From an uncultured Clostridia bacterium (GTDB lineage Bacteria > Bacillota > Clostridia > Peptostreptococcales > Anaerovoracaceae), in contig CALIBC010000180.1 of assembly GCA_938045615.1 (NCBI GenBank), positions 62,001 to 126,000 of the forward strand: a DNA stretch of 64,000 nt, read 5' to 3'. The first letter of the stretch is position 1. Every line of letters starts with the position of its first letter. Below the pieces are notes generated by a model, which was not told the DNA's origin, made no database searches, and was given only the letters and a program-made list of their open reading frames with translations. Shown piece after piece: positions 8,655 through 16,626 of this stretch. The translations under genes were made by a program, and so were the position numbers.

Positions 8655-9755
8655 ATGGTCAATCAGATCTATCCCAAATTGGAGATCAATTTAAAGCATC
8701 TAAAGGATAATGTGACCGAAATGGTCAGAAGGTGCGGAGAAAGAGGCATTGAGATAGCGGGCGTAATAAAGGGTACAACGGGACTTGTGGAGTGCGCAAA
8801 ACAGTTTGTGGACGGTGGATGCACCATGATAGCCTCATCAAGGCTTGAGCAGATAGAAGACTGCGTGAAAGCCGGGATCCGTATGCCGTACATGCTACTC
8901 AGAATACCTATGCCGAGCGAGGTGCCGGAAGTTATACGGCTTGCGGACATTTCTCTCAACAGCGAACTGTCCGTGCTCAGATTGCTCAATGAAGAGGCAA
9001 AAAAGCAGAACAAGATTCATCAGGTCATACTGATGGCCGATCTGGGTGATTTGAGAGAGGGGTTCTGGGATAAGGACGAAATGATCGATGTGGCCGCTGC
9101 GATCGAATCGGAAATGACAAACCTTGAACTTGCCGGCGTAGGAACCAATTTGGGATGTTACGGTTCAGTGCTTGCGACAAAAGAAAAACTGGATGAGCTG
9201 GTTGATATAGCGGAGAAAATAGAGAGTAAGACGGGCAGACGTCTTAAATATATCTCGGGCGGCGCAACGAGCAGTCTGATGCGTGTGATAGACGGTGACA
9301 TTCCAGAGCGCATAAACATGCTGCGCTGCGGGGAAGGCATCCTGCTTGCAAGGGATTTGGATGTTTTCTACGGATATGATATGAGCTACATGCACAGGGA
9401 TGTATATAGACTGAAGGCCGAGGTCATTGAGGTAAAGGATAAGCCGACATATCCGGTCGGTGAGCTCGCCGTCGACGCATTTGGCAAGGTGCCGGAGTAT
9501 ACTGACAGAGGAATAAGGAAAAAGGCTTTGCTCGGAGTGGGCAAAGTGGACTACGGAAGCACGGAGGAGATTTTCCCCGTGGATTCGGGTGTAGAAATAC
9601 TCGGCGCATCCAGTGACCATACCATACTGGATGTGGAAGACTTTGAAGGTGAAATCAAGCCGGGGGACGTACTGGAATTTGTCGTGGATTATGCATCTCT
9701 TGTGTACCTGACAAATTGCAGAAATGTAAACATAGAGTATGTGACCGGAGAATAA
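8655..9755 (+). CDS. orr: PLP-dependent amino-acid racemase, ornithine racemase (Orr)-like
   Basis: 366 aa from the ATG at 8655, which has GAGGAAAG just upstream; the TTG at 8637 overlaps no better signal. It has the alanine-racemase-type PLP barrel at the N-terminus with the likely Schiff-base lysine at Lys39 in AGVIKGTTG, and a C-terminal beta domain with SDHTILD and KPGDVLEF. It resembles the ornithine racemase family of anaerobic Clostridia rather than Alr. The family interconverts L- and D-ornithine (sometimes other basic amino acids). No oraS/oraE aminomutase genes are in the window. It directly precedes a LysO-type exporter gene, suggesting a basic amino-acid theme. Confidence 0.8.
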   Translation: MVNQIYPKLEINLKHLKDNVTEMVRRCGERGIEIAGVIKGTTGLVECAKQFVDGGCTMIASSRLEQIEDCVKAGIRMPYMLLRIPMPSEVPEVIRLADISLNSELSVLRLLNEEAKKQNKIHQVILMADLGDLREGFWDKDEMIDVAAAIESEMTNLELAGVGTNLGCYGSVLATKEKLDELVDIAEKIESKTGRRLKYISGGATSSLMRVIDGDIPERINMLRCGEGILLARDLDVFYGYDMSYMHRDVYRLKAEVIEVKDKPTYPVGELAVDAFGKVPEYTDRGIRKKALLGVGKVDYGSTEEIFPVDSGVEILGASSDHTILDVEDFEGEIKPGDVLEFVVDYASLVYLTNCRNVNIEYVTGE

Positions 9756-9790
9756 GCATTTGCCCTTTACATGCGGAAAGGATTTTAAGA

Positions 9791-10846
9791 ATGTGGGATC
9801 TGCTATTGTACCTCGGCATAACTTTGGTCGGATACGGCATTGGTTATATTGCGAGGCGAAAGGAAATGTCCTTGAGCTGGAGCGGCAAAGTGCAGACTGT
9901 AGCGATATCGGCGCTCGTATTTACCATGGGTCTTCGGATCGGCTGCAACGATGAAGTGGTGGGGAAATTGGACTCAATCGGTGTGTACGCAGCAATTTTC
10001 ACCGTTGTTGTCATGGTATTAAGCGTGCTGGCAATAAAGCTGACGCGCAAGTTACTTGGAATAAACAAATTCGGGCTGCGCAAGGAATCCGATGAGCGGG
10101 ACTGTGATCAGGATACGGAAATATCAAAAGAGGCGTGCACCGCAGGTGTGCATAGGATCGATACTGTCACTGCTGTCGATGCGCACACTGCGGGAAATGC
10201 GGTAAAGGATAAGGTTAAATCCAAAATTGATTTCATGACGGTTCTGATAGTTGTTTTTGTGGCATTGGGAATAGCCGCAGGTTATATTTTTTTCAGGAAA
10301 AGCATCGAAAATGCGGAATCGTTCAATGAACTGCTTGCAACAGCGATCAAGGTGGGGCTGTGCACCCTTTTGGTATTTGTGGGAATAGATATAGGTATTG
10401 AAGGCAAGGTGGTAAAGCAGTTCAAAAGCGTAGGGATAAGGATACTGGCAATTCCGATTGCGGTGGTCATAGGAACATTTGCAGGATCTGTGGCATGCAG
10501 TTTCCTGTTGCCCATATCAGTAAAGGAGTCCTTGGCTATAGGCGCAGGACTCGGATGGTATTCTCTGGCTCCCGGGATAATCATGGACAAGGGATTTGTC
10601 GTGGCGGGAGCCATATCTTTTATGCACAATGTGATGAGGGAAATGTTTGCGCTTCTGCTCATTCCTGTGGTGGCGCAGCACGTAGGATACGTGGAGACGG
10701 TGGGACTTCCGGGGGCACCTTCGATGGATGTCTGTCTTCCGATAGTTGAACGATCCACATCGAGTACGACGGCAGTTTATTCATTCGTAAACGGAGCGGT
10801 TCTTTCCATCGCCGTTCCCGTGCTGGTGACGCTGGTAATCAGCTGA
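9791..10846 (+). CDS. lysO: LysO/DUF340-family membrane exporter
   Basis: 351 aa from the ATG at 9791, supported by a GGAAAGGA site 7 bases upstream; the open frame reaches back into the racemase gene. About ten hydrophobic segments are visible. The N-terminal part (GYGIGYIARR...ALVFTMGLRIGCNDEVV) and the C-terminal part (GAGLGWYSLAPGII, ISFMHNVMREMFALLLIP) match the LysO lysine-exporter family. A hydrophilic loop near residues 100-145 separates the halves. Linkage to the racemase suggests export of a basic amino acid, possibly a D-form; that is inference. Its TGA stop lies within the palindrome TCAGCTGA shared with the convergent lexA stop. Confidence 0.82.
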   Translation: MWDLLLYLGITLVGYGIGYIARRKEMSLSWSGKVQTVAISALVFTMGLRIGCNDEVVGKLDSIGVYAAIFTVVVMVLSVLAIKLTRKLLGINKFGLRKESDERDCDQDTEISKEACTAGVHRIDTVTAVDAHTAGNAVKDKVKSKIDFMTVLIVVFVALGIAAGYIFFRKSIENAESFNELLATAIKVGLCTLLVFVGIDIGIEGKVVKQFKSVGIRILAIPIAVVIGTFAGSVACSFLLPISVKESLAIGAGLGWYSLAPGIIMDKGFVVAGAISFMHNVMREMFALLLIPVVAQHVGYVETVGLPGAPSMDVCLPIVERSTSSTTAVYSFVNGAVLSIAVPVLVTLVIS

Positions 10847-11555
10847 AATAGCGGAATACGCCTTTTACTTTTCCCTGTATGCTGACATCGTTGACTATGA
10901 TGGGCGTCATAGTGTCGTTCTCCGGCTGAAGCCTTATGTGATCGGATTCCCTGTAGAAAGTTTTGACAGTAGCCTCGCTTTCGAATCCGTCTACCATTGC
11001 AACCACTATGTCGCCGTTGTTTGCGGTTCGGCGCTGCTCGACCAGTATGAGATCCCCGTCCATAATGCCGACGTTAATCATTGAGTCGCCTTTTACTCTA
11101 AGCATAAAACAATTGCCCGAGGCATATTCGGAAGGTACCGGAAATGTTCCATCCATATTCTCTTCCGCCGTTATGGGAACGCCTGCCGCAACCCTGCCAA
11201 CAATGGGAACGTCCACGGTACTGTGTCGATATTCGTCAAACAAAGCATCGTTTCCGCCGGTATTTCCATCGGAGTTTTTTGAAAGACTTTCACTTGACGG
11301 ATTTTCACCTGCGCCGGTTGGATATTTCTGCTTGGCACTTTTCGTATCCACGAGCGTAAGTGCTCTTGGTTTTGCGGGATCCTTTTTCAGATAACCTTCC
11401 TTCACCAGTATCGCTATGGACTTGTGCGCCGTCGATGTGGACTTTATGTTCATGGCGGCACAAATTTCACGCACCGTGGGCGGATATCCTTTTGTGAGGA
11501 ATTCCTCCCTCATGAAACTTAATATTCTTTGTTCGCGATCTTTAAGTTTGTTCAC
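10839..11555 (-). CDS. lexA: LexA repressor
   Basis: 238 aa SOS repressor. It has an N-terminal winged helix (DREQRILSFM...GYPPTVREI), an Ala124-Gly125 self-cleavage site in RVAAGVPI, catalytic Ser158 in GDSMI and Lys198 in EATVKTF. The linker (about 70-112) is some 30 residues longer than in Bacillus LexA. The start is taken as GTG at 11555 because GGAGG lies 5 bases upstream and the protein then begins VNKLKDREQ like other LexA proteins; an ATG four codons upstream overlaps that ribosome site. A LexA box overlaps its own promoter, so autoregulation is expected. It is convergent with lysO, and both stops fall in TCAGCTGA. Confidence 0.96.
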   Translation of the reverse strand: MNKLKDREQRILSFMREEFLTKGYPPTVREICAAMNIKSTSTAHKSIAILVKEGYLKKDPAKPRALTLVDTKSAKQKYPTGAGENPSSESLSKNSDGNTGGNDALFDEYRHSTVDVPIVGRVAAGVPITAEENMDGTFPVPSEYASGNCFMLRVKGDSMINVGIMDGDLILVEQRRTANNGDIVVAMVDGFESEATVKTFYRESDHIRLQPENDTMTPIIVNDVSIQGKVKGVFRYFS

Positions 11556-11604
11556 GGAAACCTCCATTCTTGCGCGAGGCAATTTCCTTTCCTCGCCAAC
11601 TGTA

Positions 11605-11643
11605 ATTCTACCACATGCCCGACAGAATGTAAACATGCGTTCG
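11605..11643 (-). promoter_or_regulatory. lexA promoter with overlapping SOS (LexA) box
   Basis: On the minus strand a -35 TTTACA (11628-11633) and a -10 TAGAAT (11605-11610) are separated by exactly 17 bases. A 14-base element CGAACGCATGTTTA (11630-11643) fits the Gram-positive SOS consensus CGAACRNRYGTTYC except for its last base, and overlaps the -35. Its position, about 75-90 bases ahead of the GTG, is consistent with LexA autorepression. Confidence 0.85.
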
Positions 11644-11748
11644 TACCGGAATTGCGAAGGTGTCGTATTTATTATTTTTGTTAATTTGCAAAGTAAGTCA
11701 TCGTAGCTAAGTTTCTGTAGCGCAGAATTGTATTGTGGAAGTTAGGAT

Positions 11749-12513
11749 TCACTCGGTTTCATATATGGATGCGAAAGTTGAGCTTATCCCTTTTGCGATG
11801 GCCTGCGCATATTCATCCGTTTTTTCATCGAAAAGTTCATTGTCTTCTTTGTTGCTTATGAAACCGAACTCTATCAAAGCCGATGGCATCTTGGAATATT
11901 TGTTTTCTGCATAATCTTTTTTGGAATTTGGCAATGAACCGCTGTGAACGCCTCTGTCGCGCGTTATGCCGACTTTCTTTATCTCCGCCATTATATTTTC
12001 ACCCAGAAGTTTATCGTTTGAGGCATTGGCGGCCGGGATCCATATTTCCACCCCTTGACCGTCGACTCCCGTGTTTCTGTGCAGGGAAACCATAAGTTGT
12101 GATTTACTCTTATTTGCCATAACGGCCCGTTCTTTGCGCCCGACAAACTCATCGGAGCTTCTGGACAAGACGACCTTGAATCCTTCTTTCTCAACCGCCT
12201 TTTGAACCGCAAATCCAAGTTTAAGCGTATCGTTTTTCTCCATGCGGCCTTCGGACTCGGCGCCCGGATCCTTTCCACCGTGACCCGGATCCACAAACAC
12301 GGTTCCGCGCACCACGGCTTTCGGGCTTTCCGGTTTCAACAGAGTTTTTTTAAGAGCGAAAACAAGCAGTGTCACAAACAGAAGAAAAATCAAAATCATA
12401 ATGCCAAGTCTTAGGGCGATTCGGATCAAAGCTTTTTTTCTCTTCTTTTTGCGCAAAATTCTCCGCAGCCGTATATCCGTAATTTGTGAGCGATCGAAAT
12501 TCTTTCTTGCCAT
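11749..12513 (-). CDS. N-acetylmuramoyl-L-alanine amidase (Amidase_3), membrane-anchored
   Basis: 254 aa. A basic N-terminus (RRILRKKKRKKALIR) is followed by one transmembrane segment (about residues 35-55), then an Amidase_3 zinc domain. Expected metal and catalytic residues are visible: the first His in DPGHGGKDPGAE, the Glu in GRMEKND, the second His in VSLHRN, and a Glu in LIEFGFISN. It cleaves the lactyl-amide bond between MurNAc and the stem peptide, probably facing the wall. It lies upstream of lexA on the same strand with a 193-bp gap, and has its own promoter divergent from nhaC. Confidence 0.9.
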   Translation of the reverse strand: MARKNFDRSQITDIRLRRILRKKKRKKALIRIALRLGIMILIFLLFVTLLVFALKKTLLKPESPKAVVRGTVFVDPGHGGKDPGAESEGRMEKNDTLKLGFAVQKAVEKEGFKVVLSRSSDEFVGRKERAVMANKSKSQLMVSLHRNTGVDGQGVEIWIPAANASNDKLLGENIMAEIKKVGITRDRGVHSGSLPNSKKDYAENKYSKMPSALIEFGFISNKEDNELFDEKTDEYAQAIAKGISSTFASIYETE

Positions 12514-12568
12514 ATTCTCTCTCCGTTCTCTGAACAGGTGATATATTTTCAGACTCTCTTATATGCAT

Positions 12569-12596
12569 ATTATACAGAAAATATGGTAAAAAACAA
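12569..12596 (-). promoter_or_regulatory. Promoter for the amidase gene
   Basis: On the minus strand a consensus -10 TATAAT (12569-12574) lies 16 bases downstream of TTGTTT (12591-12596). It is placed about 60 bases before the amidase ATG, and a GGAGAGAG ribosome site follows. Confidence 0.65.
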
Positions 12597-12659
12597 TAAA
12601 GATCTTGAGCAGTGATTTCGGATAATTACAAATTAGGAGAAAACGATTTTAAATTACTC

Positions 12660-12682
12660 TTTGTAATGACAAACATTACAAA
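12660..12682. promoter_or_regulatory. Palindromic operator upstream of nhaC
   Basis: Perfect 9-base arms TTTGTAATG and CATTACAAA flank a 5-base centre, giving a 23-bp dyad in the divergent region between the amidase gene and nhaC. It sits about 27 bases before the nhaC -10, where a dimeric regulator could act. The TGTA/TACA half-sites are reminiscent of BlaI/CopY-type or MarR-type sites, but the regulator is unknown. Confidence 0.6.
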
Positions 12683-12708
12683 AAGTGTGCACAAAATTCT
12701 ATGTGAGT

Positions 12709-12717
12709 TGTTATAAT
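12709..12717 (+). promoter_or_regulatory. Extended -10 promoter for nhaC
   Basis: TGTTATAAT is an exact extended -10 (TGn plus TATAAT). No good -35 is seen, which is common for extended -10 promoters. The nhaC start is 53 bases downstream with AGGAG 5 bases before it. Confidence 0.65.
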
Positions 12718-12770
12718 TGACGTGGAGTTTTATTGTAGGCTTGATGAAGAAAAATGAAATAGGAGTTGTT

Positions 12771-14270
12771 ATGAAAAGTTTTATCAAGTTCGTACCTGTC
12801 ATCATTCTCGCATTTTTGATGGCATTTATGAAACAGGATGCGTTGATTGCGGCGCCGGTTGCTACCATCGCAGCAATGATCGTGGCACGTCTGACGGAAA
12901 AACTTTCCTTTCAGGATTGTGTTGAGGCATCCGTGGCAAGCGTAAAAAATATTCTTATTGCGCTATTTATTCTTATGTTTGCCTATGCTATGGCAAGCGC
13001 ATTTATGAAGACGGGTGTCGGAGCATCCGTAATTAACTTGGCTCTCAGTGCGGGTATAACCGCAAGGAGCGTGGCTGTTGTTGGTATCCTCGTTACCTCC
13101 GTATTGTCGGTTGCAACGGGTACCTCGTGGGGAACGTTTGCGGCTTGTTCGCCTATTTTCCTGTGGCTGTGCCACATAGTCGATCCGAACGCAGCAACGG
13201 ACGGATGTCTGCTTCTCACCACCTGCGCCATTGCCGGCGGTGCCTGCTTCGGGGACAACATCGGTCTGATCTCTGATACCACGATCGTATCTTCCGGTAT
13301 ACAGGGAGTAGAAGTAGTGGACAGAGTGAGAACACAAGGTGTATGGTCGGTTACGTGTCTGGTTTTGGCAATCATAGTGTTTGCCGTTGTGGGCATGGCT
13401 TGGGGACTTCCGTCAAACCATGTTGATACTTCCGGCATCATGGACACCATTCCAAAGAGTGCGATTGACTATTTGACAGAAAAGAGACCGGAAGCTGTGG
13501 ATCTGCTCCATCAGGTAGGTTCAAACGCAAAGGTCAATGTGCCTGTCTACATGATCATTCCTCTTCTTTTGGTAATAGGTCTTGCCGTTGCAGGTTTGAA
13601 CACGTTTGTTTGTATCGGATCCGGTATCGTGTCCGCTTATCTGCTGGGCATCCCTGCAGGAACCACTTCCTTTGCAGGTAAAGGTTTCCAGGAATACTTG
13701 GATCTCTGCATGAAAGGATTTGGGGATGCAGGTAGCTGGGTTATCGTAATGATGATGTGGGTTGCCGCATTCGGCGGAGTCATGGGTAAGATGAAGGCGT
13801 TCGATCCGCTCGCAAGAGGCATCGTTGCCATATCCAGAAAGGTGAGACACCTTATGTTCTGGAACGGTGTGCTCTGCATCGGAGGAAACTTCGTTCTTGC
13901 CGATGAGATGGCACAGATTGTTACTATCGGACCTATCATCAAGACAATCGCTGAGGAAGAAATTGAAGGAAGCGAAGAAGATATGTATAAAATCAAGCTC
14001 AGAAACGCAACTTTCGGGGATGCCATGGGCGTATTCGGTTCCCAGCTTATACCTTGGCACGTTTACCTCGGTTTCTATGTAGGTATCGCAGCAAACGTAT
14101 ATCCGCTGTATCACTTTAGAAATACGGATTTTATCAAATTCAACTTTATGGCAATGATTGCAGTAGTCTCATTGCTGCTCGTAACGCTGACGGGTCTGGA
14201 TCGCTTTATTCCGCTCTTCCGTCTGCCGTCCGAACCAAATGTACGTTTGAGGAAAAACATCGCAAAATAA
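12771..14270 (+). CDS. nhaC: Na+/H+ antiporter NhaC-family protein
   Basis: 499 aa polytopic membrane protein with about 11-12 hydrophobic segments. Hallmark NhaC-type pieces include ATGTSWGTFAACSPIFLWL near residue 115 and GGACFGDNIGLISDTTI near 160, with a repeat-like GNFVLADEMAQ...FGDAMGVFGSQLIPWH in the C-terminal half. The family exchanges Na+ for H+ or, in some members, malate or amino acids, so the substrate is not certain. The ATG at 12771 is chosen over upstream in-frame starts because AGGAG is correctly placed. It has its own promoter and operator and ends in a strong terminator, so it is a single-gene unit. Confidence 0.88.
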   Translation: MKSFIKFVPVIILAFLMAFMKQDALIAAPVATIAAMIVARLTEKLSFQDCVEASVASVKNILIALFILMFAYAMASAFMKTGVGASVINLALSAGITARSVAVVGILVTSVLSVATGTSWGTFAACSPIFLWLCHIVDPNAATDGCLLLTTCAIAGGACFGDNIGLISDTTIVSSGIQGVEVVDRVRTQGVWSVTCLVLAIIVFAVVGMAWGLPSNHVDTSGIMDTIPKSAIDYLTEKRPEAVDLLHQVGSNAKVNVPVYMIIPLLLVIGLAVAGLNTFVCIGSGIVSAYLLGIPAGTTSFAGKGFQEYLDLCMKGFGDAGSWVIVMMMWVAAFGGVMGKMKAFDPLARGIVAISRKVRHLMFWNGVLCIGGNFVLADEMAQIVTIGPIIKTIAEEEIEGSEEDMYKIKLRNATFGDAMGVFGSQLIPWHVYLGFYVGIAANVYPLYHFRNTDFIKFNFMAMIAVVSLLLVTLTGLDRFIPLFRLPSEPNVRLRKNIAK

Positions 14271-14294
14271 ATTTAATCTTACAATTGACTCCTT

Positions 14295-14321
14295 GACCCC
14301 GAGAGATCGGGGTCTTTTTTT
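14295..14321 (+). terminator. Intrinsic terminator after nhaC
   Basis: An 8-bp perfect stem GACCCCGA/TCGGGGTC (14295-14302 and 14307-14314) with a GAGA tetraloop is followed by seven T residues. Confidence 0.92.
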
Positions 14322-14350
14322 GCTTAAGCGCAGATTGGGGGGTATAGGAC

Positions 14351-14384
14351 AAAAAAACCGGAAGCGACACTGCTACCGGTTTTT
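14351..14384 (-). terminator. Intrinsic terminator for tRNA-Glu
   Basis: Read on the minus strand, AACCGG and CCGGTT pair, with three further pairs after one mismatch, and a run of seven T residues follows (the A-run at 14351-14357 on the + strand). It lies directly 3' of the tRNA-Glu gene. The T-rich run on the other side may make it bidirectional. Confidence 0.75.
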
Positions 14385-14388
14385 AAGT

Positions 14389-14463
14389 TGGTATCGCCTA
14401 GGGGAGTCGAACCCCTGATTCAGCCGTGAGAGGGCTACGTCTTGACCACTTGACCAAGGCGAC
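14389..14463 (-). tRNA. tRNA-Glu (anticodon CTC)
   Basis: A complete cloverleaf is present on the minus strand: acceptor GTCGCCT paired with AGGCGAT (one G-U), a D arm with GTC/GAC, an anticodon stem TAGCC/GGCTG around the loop CTCTCAC giving anticodon CTC, and a T arm with GGTTCGACTCC. The CCA end is encoded (14389-14391). The gene is 75 bases including CCA. It is oriented opposite to nhaC and thrC. The 193 bases between it and thrC hold no gene that I can support. Confidence 0.93.
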
Positions 14464-14657
14464 ACGTTTCTCTTGAAAACTCGCAAAAACTATTATATAC
14501 TAATAGGCAATTGTTGTCCAGTGGAAAATTCGTACGCAAGCAATTTTTTTTGTTTTAAACGGAATTGCGGCGAAGTATGTATCCGCTTTGAGGATCGTTA
14601 TCGTAGTGTAAGATTGAAATTTTGGCGTCATTCGCTTTATCTATGGGAGTATTGATT

Positions 14658-16136
14658 ATGATGAAATATGTTAGCACCAGAGGCGATAAAAATAAACTGA
14701 CGGGGGCACAGGCTATAATACGGGGAATCGCACCCGACAGGGGTTTGTATGTGCCCGAGGAGATACCGAAATTACCTTTTGAAATAAAGGATATGAAGTT
14801 CAAGGGCTACAGGGAAATCGCAAAGAGCATTGTAGGCGCATTTTTTGATGACTATACGGATGAAGAACTCGAATTTTGCGTAGGAAGTGCCTATGACAAA
14901 AAATTTGGTGCGGAAGAAATAGTTCCGATAAGAGAAGCCGGGGATGCATATTTTCTGGAACTTTATCACGGCAAGACTGCGGCATTCAAAGATATGGCTC
15001 TTTCCATCTTGCCGTACCTGCTTACGACCGCAATTAAGAAAGAAAAAGAAGATAAGAAAATCTGCATTCTCACGGCGACTTCGGGCGACACGGGCAAGGC
15101 GGCGCTTGAGGGTTTTGCTGATGTTGCCGGCACCGAAATAATCGTTTTCTATCCCAACAGCGGTGTGAGCAAGGTGCAGGAAAGGCAGATGATAACCCAG
15201 GAGGGGAAAAACACGCATGTATTTGCGATAGAAGGTAACTTTGATGATGCCCAAACCGGAGTCAAGGCTATCTTTAATGATCAGGAAATGGAAAAAGAAC
15301 TTTCCGAAGACGGTTTCAGGCTTTCTTCCGCCAACTCCATAAATATAGGCAGACTTGTTCCGCAGGTGGCATACTATGTGTACGGATATATAAGACTGCT
15401 TGAGAAAAACCGCATAGAGAATGGAGATCGCATAAACGTCGTTGTCCCGACGGGAAACTTCGGAAATATACTGGCGGCTTTCTATGCAAAAGAGATGGGG
15501 CTTCCTATAGATAAGCTTATATGTGCGTCCAACTGCAACAAGGTGCTCACGGATTTTTTCTTGAGCGGTGAGTACAGTGTACATAGGGATTTCTATCTTA
15601 CAAATTCACCATCGATGGACATATTGATCTCGAGCAATCTGGAGAGGCTTTTATACCACGTCCACGGTAGCAACGGCAAAGTCGTCGAGAAACTTATGAA
15701 ATCGCTGGAAACGACGGGAAGATACAGCATTGACGAAGAAACAAAAGCCCATCTTGACGCTTTTTGCGTTGGCTTTGCAGATGTGGAGCAGACCAATGAT
15801 ACAATCGGCAAGATGTATGCAGACAATGCATATTTGATTGATACCCACACTGCGGTTGCGTATAAGGTGTATGAAGATTACAGGCAGGCTACGGGCGATT
15901 GCAAACCGACTTTGATCGCTTCTACCGCAAGTCCGTATAAATTTGCCGAGAGTGTTGCAGAATCGATAGGTCTGGGAAAAGAAAACGACGATTTTGAATA
16001 TCTTACTGCTGTAAATAAGGCGACTCGGGTGCCAATTCCATTGGGACTGAAAAATCTAAACGAGAAAAAGGTACGCCACGATGGTTTGATCAAAGTGGCT
16101 GAGATGAAAGCGACGGTAAAGGGGAGTATAAAATAG
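14658..16136 (+). CDS. thrC: Threonine synthase
   Basis: 492 aa PLP enzyme that converts O-phosphohomoserine to threonine. The N-terminal domain (YVSTRGDKNKLTGAQAI, RGLYVPEEIP) and the PLP-lysine motif YHGKTAAFKDMAL near residue 110, followed by TATSGDTGKAALEG, are the fungal/bacterial long-form signatures. The ATG at 14658 (or the adjacent one at 14661) has GGGAG 8 bases upstream, whereas the ORF start at 14622 has none. It stands alone between two tRNA genes; no thrB or hom is adjacent. Confidence 0.95.
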   Translation: MMKYVSTRGDKNKLTGAQAIIRGIAPDRGLYVPEEIPKLPFEIKDMKFKGYREIAKSIVGAFFDDYTDEELEFCVGSAYDKKFGAEEIVPIREAGDAYFLELYHGKTAAFKDMALSILPYLLTTAIKKEKEDKKICILTATSGDTGKAALEGFADVAGTEIIVFYPNSGVSKVQERQMITQEGKNTHVFAIEGNFDDAQTGVKAIFNDQEMEKELSEDGFRLSSANSINIGRLVPQVAYYVYGYIRLLEKNRIENGDRINVVVPTGNFGNILAAFYAKEMGLPIDKLICASNCNKVLTDFFLSGEYSVHRDFYLTNSPSMDILISSNLERLLYHVHGSNGKVVEKLMKSLETTGRYSIDEETKAHLDAFCVGFADVEQTNDTIGKMYADNAYLIDTHTAVAYKVYEDYRQATGDCKPTLIASTASPYKFAESVAESIGLGKENDDFEYLTAVNKATRVPIPLGLKNLNEKKVRHDGLIKVAEMKATVKGSIK

Positions 16137-16188
16137 TTCCGGACTTTTGTCGCTTCCCATTCACGCAGATAAATGAGAAAAAAATCGC

Positions 16189-16217
16189 TTGCACATCATT
16201 CCCTTTTATGTTAAATT
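16189..16217 (+). promoter_or_regulatory. Promoter for tRNA-Ser
   Basis: TTGCAC (16189-16194) and TAAATT (16212-16217) are separated by 17 bases, with TGT just before the -10. The tRNA begins about 105 bases further on. Apart from the tRNA, this promoter and two terminators, the 490 bases between thrC and the lic gene hold only the repeats near 16527-16582. Confidence 0.6.
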
Positions 16218-16328
16218 ACTCACGTAGTCGTTTGATAATCCCATGGTGCATTTGCAAGGTGCTTGATTGAATTATTTATCGTATGCCGTGCACAATGTCT
16301 GCACTTACGGGATTTCGTGCGACATTTA

Positions 16329-16416
16329 GGAGGATTGACCGAGCGGCTAAGGAGCTCGCCTGGAAAGCGAGTAGGGTGTAACAGCCTCGTGGGTTCGAGT
16401 CCCATGTCCTCCGCCA
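16329..16416 (+). tRNA. tRNA-Ser (anticodon GGA)
   Basis: An 88-base class II tRNA with acceptor GGAGGAT paired to GTCCTCC, anticodon stem CTCGC/GCGAG around CTGGAAA (anticodon GGA), a long variable arm (TAGGGTGTAACAGCCTC) and T loop GGTTCGAGTCC. The discriminator G and CCA are encoded. Confidence 0.96.
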
Positions 16417-16422
16417 ACCGTT

Positions 16423-16455
16423 CCCGCAGCTGGTGAAGCTGCGGGATTTTTTTTT
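16423..16455 (+). terminator. Intrinsic terminator after tRNA-Ser
   Basis: An 8-bp perfect stem CCCGCAGC/GCTGCGGG with a 7-base loop is followed by nine T residues, six bases after the tRNA CCA end. Confidence 0.93.
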
Positions 16456-16463
16456 GCGGTGTT

Positions 16464-16494
16464 GACCCGACGTATACCCTGTCAGGTCTTTTTT
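16464..16494 (+). terminator. Second, weaker tandem terminator
   Basis: GACC and GGTC pair, then one mismatch and GAC/GTC, around a 9-base loop, followed by six T residues. It follows the first terminator by 8 bases and would insulate the lic promoter. Confidence 0.55.
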
Positions 16495-16526
16495 ATTGTC
16501 TCACGTACTATTTAATTAAGTGTAAA

Positions 16527-16582
16527 GGTAGTTGTTTCCCTCAAAGGTAGTGTTTTCTTTAAGGGGGGTTGTTTTCTTCAAA
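16527..16582 (+). repeat. Three tandem ~19-bp operator-like repeats before the lic gene
   Basis: Imperfect direct repeats start at 16527, 16546 and 16564. Each has a G-rich lead followed by (T/G)TGTTT(T/C)C and a CAAA/TAAG tail (for example GTTGTTTCCCTCAAA and GTTGTTTTCTTCAAA). The period is 18-19 bases and the third copy overlaps the -35 at 16569. This looks like a multi-site operator. Confidence 0.6.
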
Positions 16583-16597
16583 AAACGATAGTATAAT
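16569..16597 (+). promoter_or_regulatory. Promoter of the phosphocholine (lic) locus
   Basis: TTGTTT (16569-16574) and a perfect TATAAT (16592-16597) are spaced by 17 bases. The start codon is 30 bases downstream, after AAGAGG. A G6 run (16563-16568) directly abuts the -35. Confidence 0.75.
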
Positions 16598-16626
16598 GTT
16601 CATTAACAAGAAAAGAGGTATTAAAA

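Noticed and set aside
16137..16626. Integration site (att) at the tRNA-Ser gene
   Set aside because: No integrase gene follows and no repeat of the tRNA 3' end was found downstream within the window.
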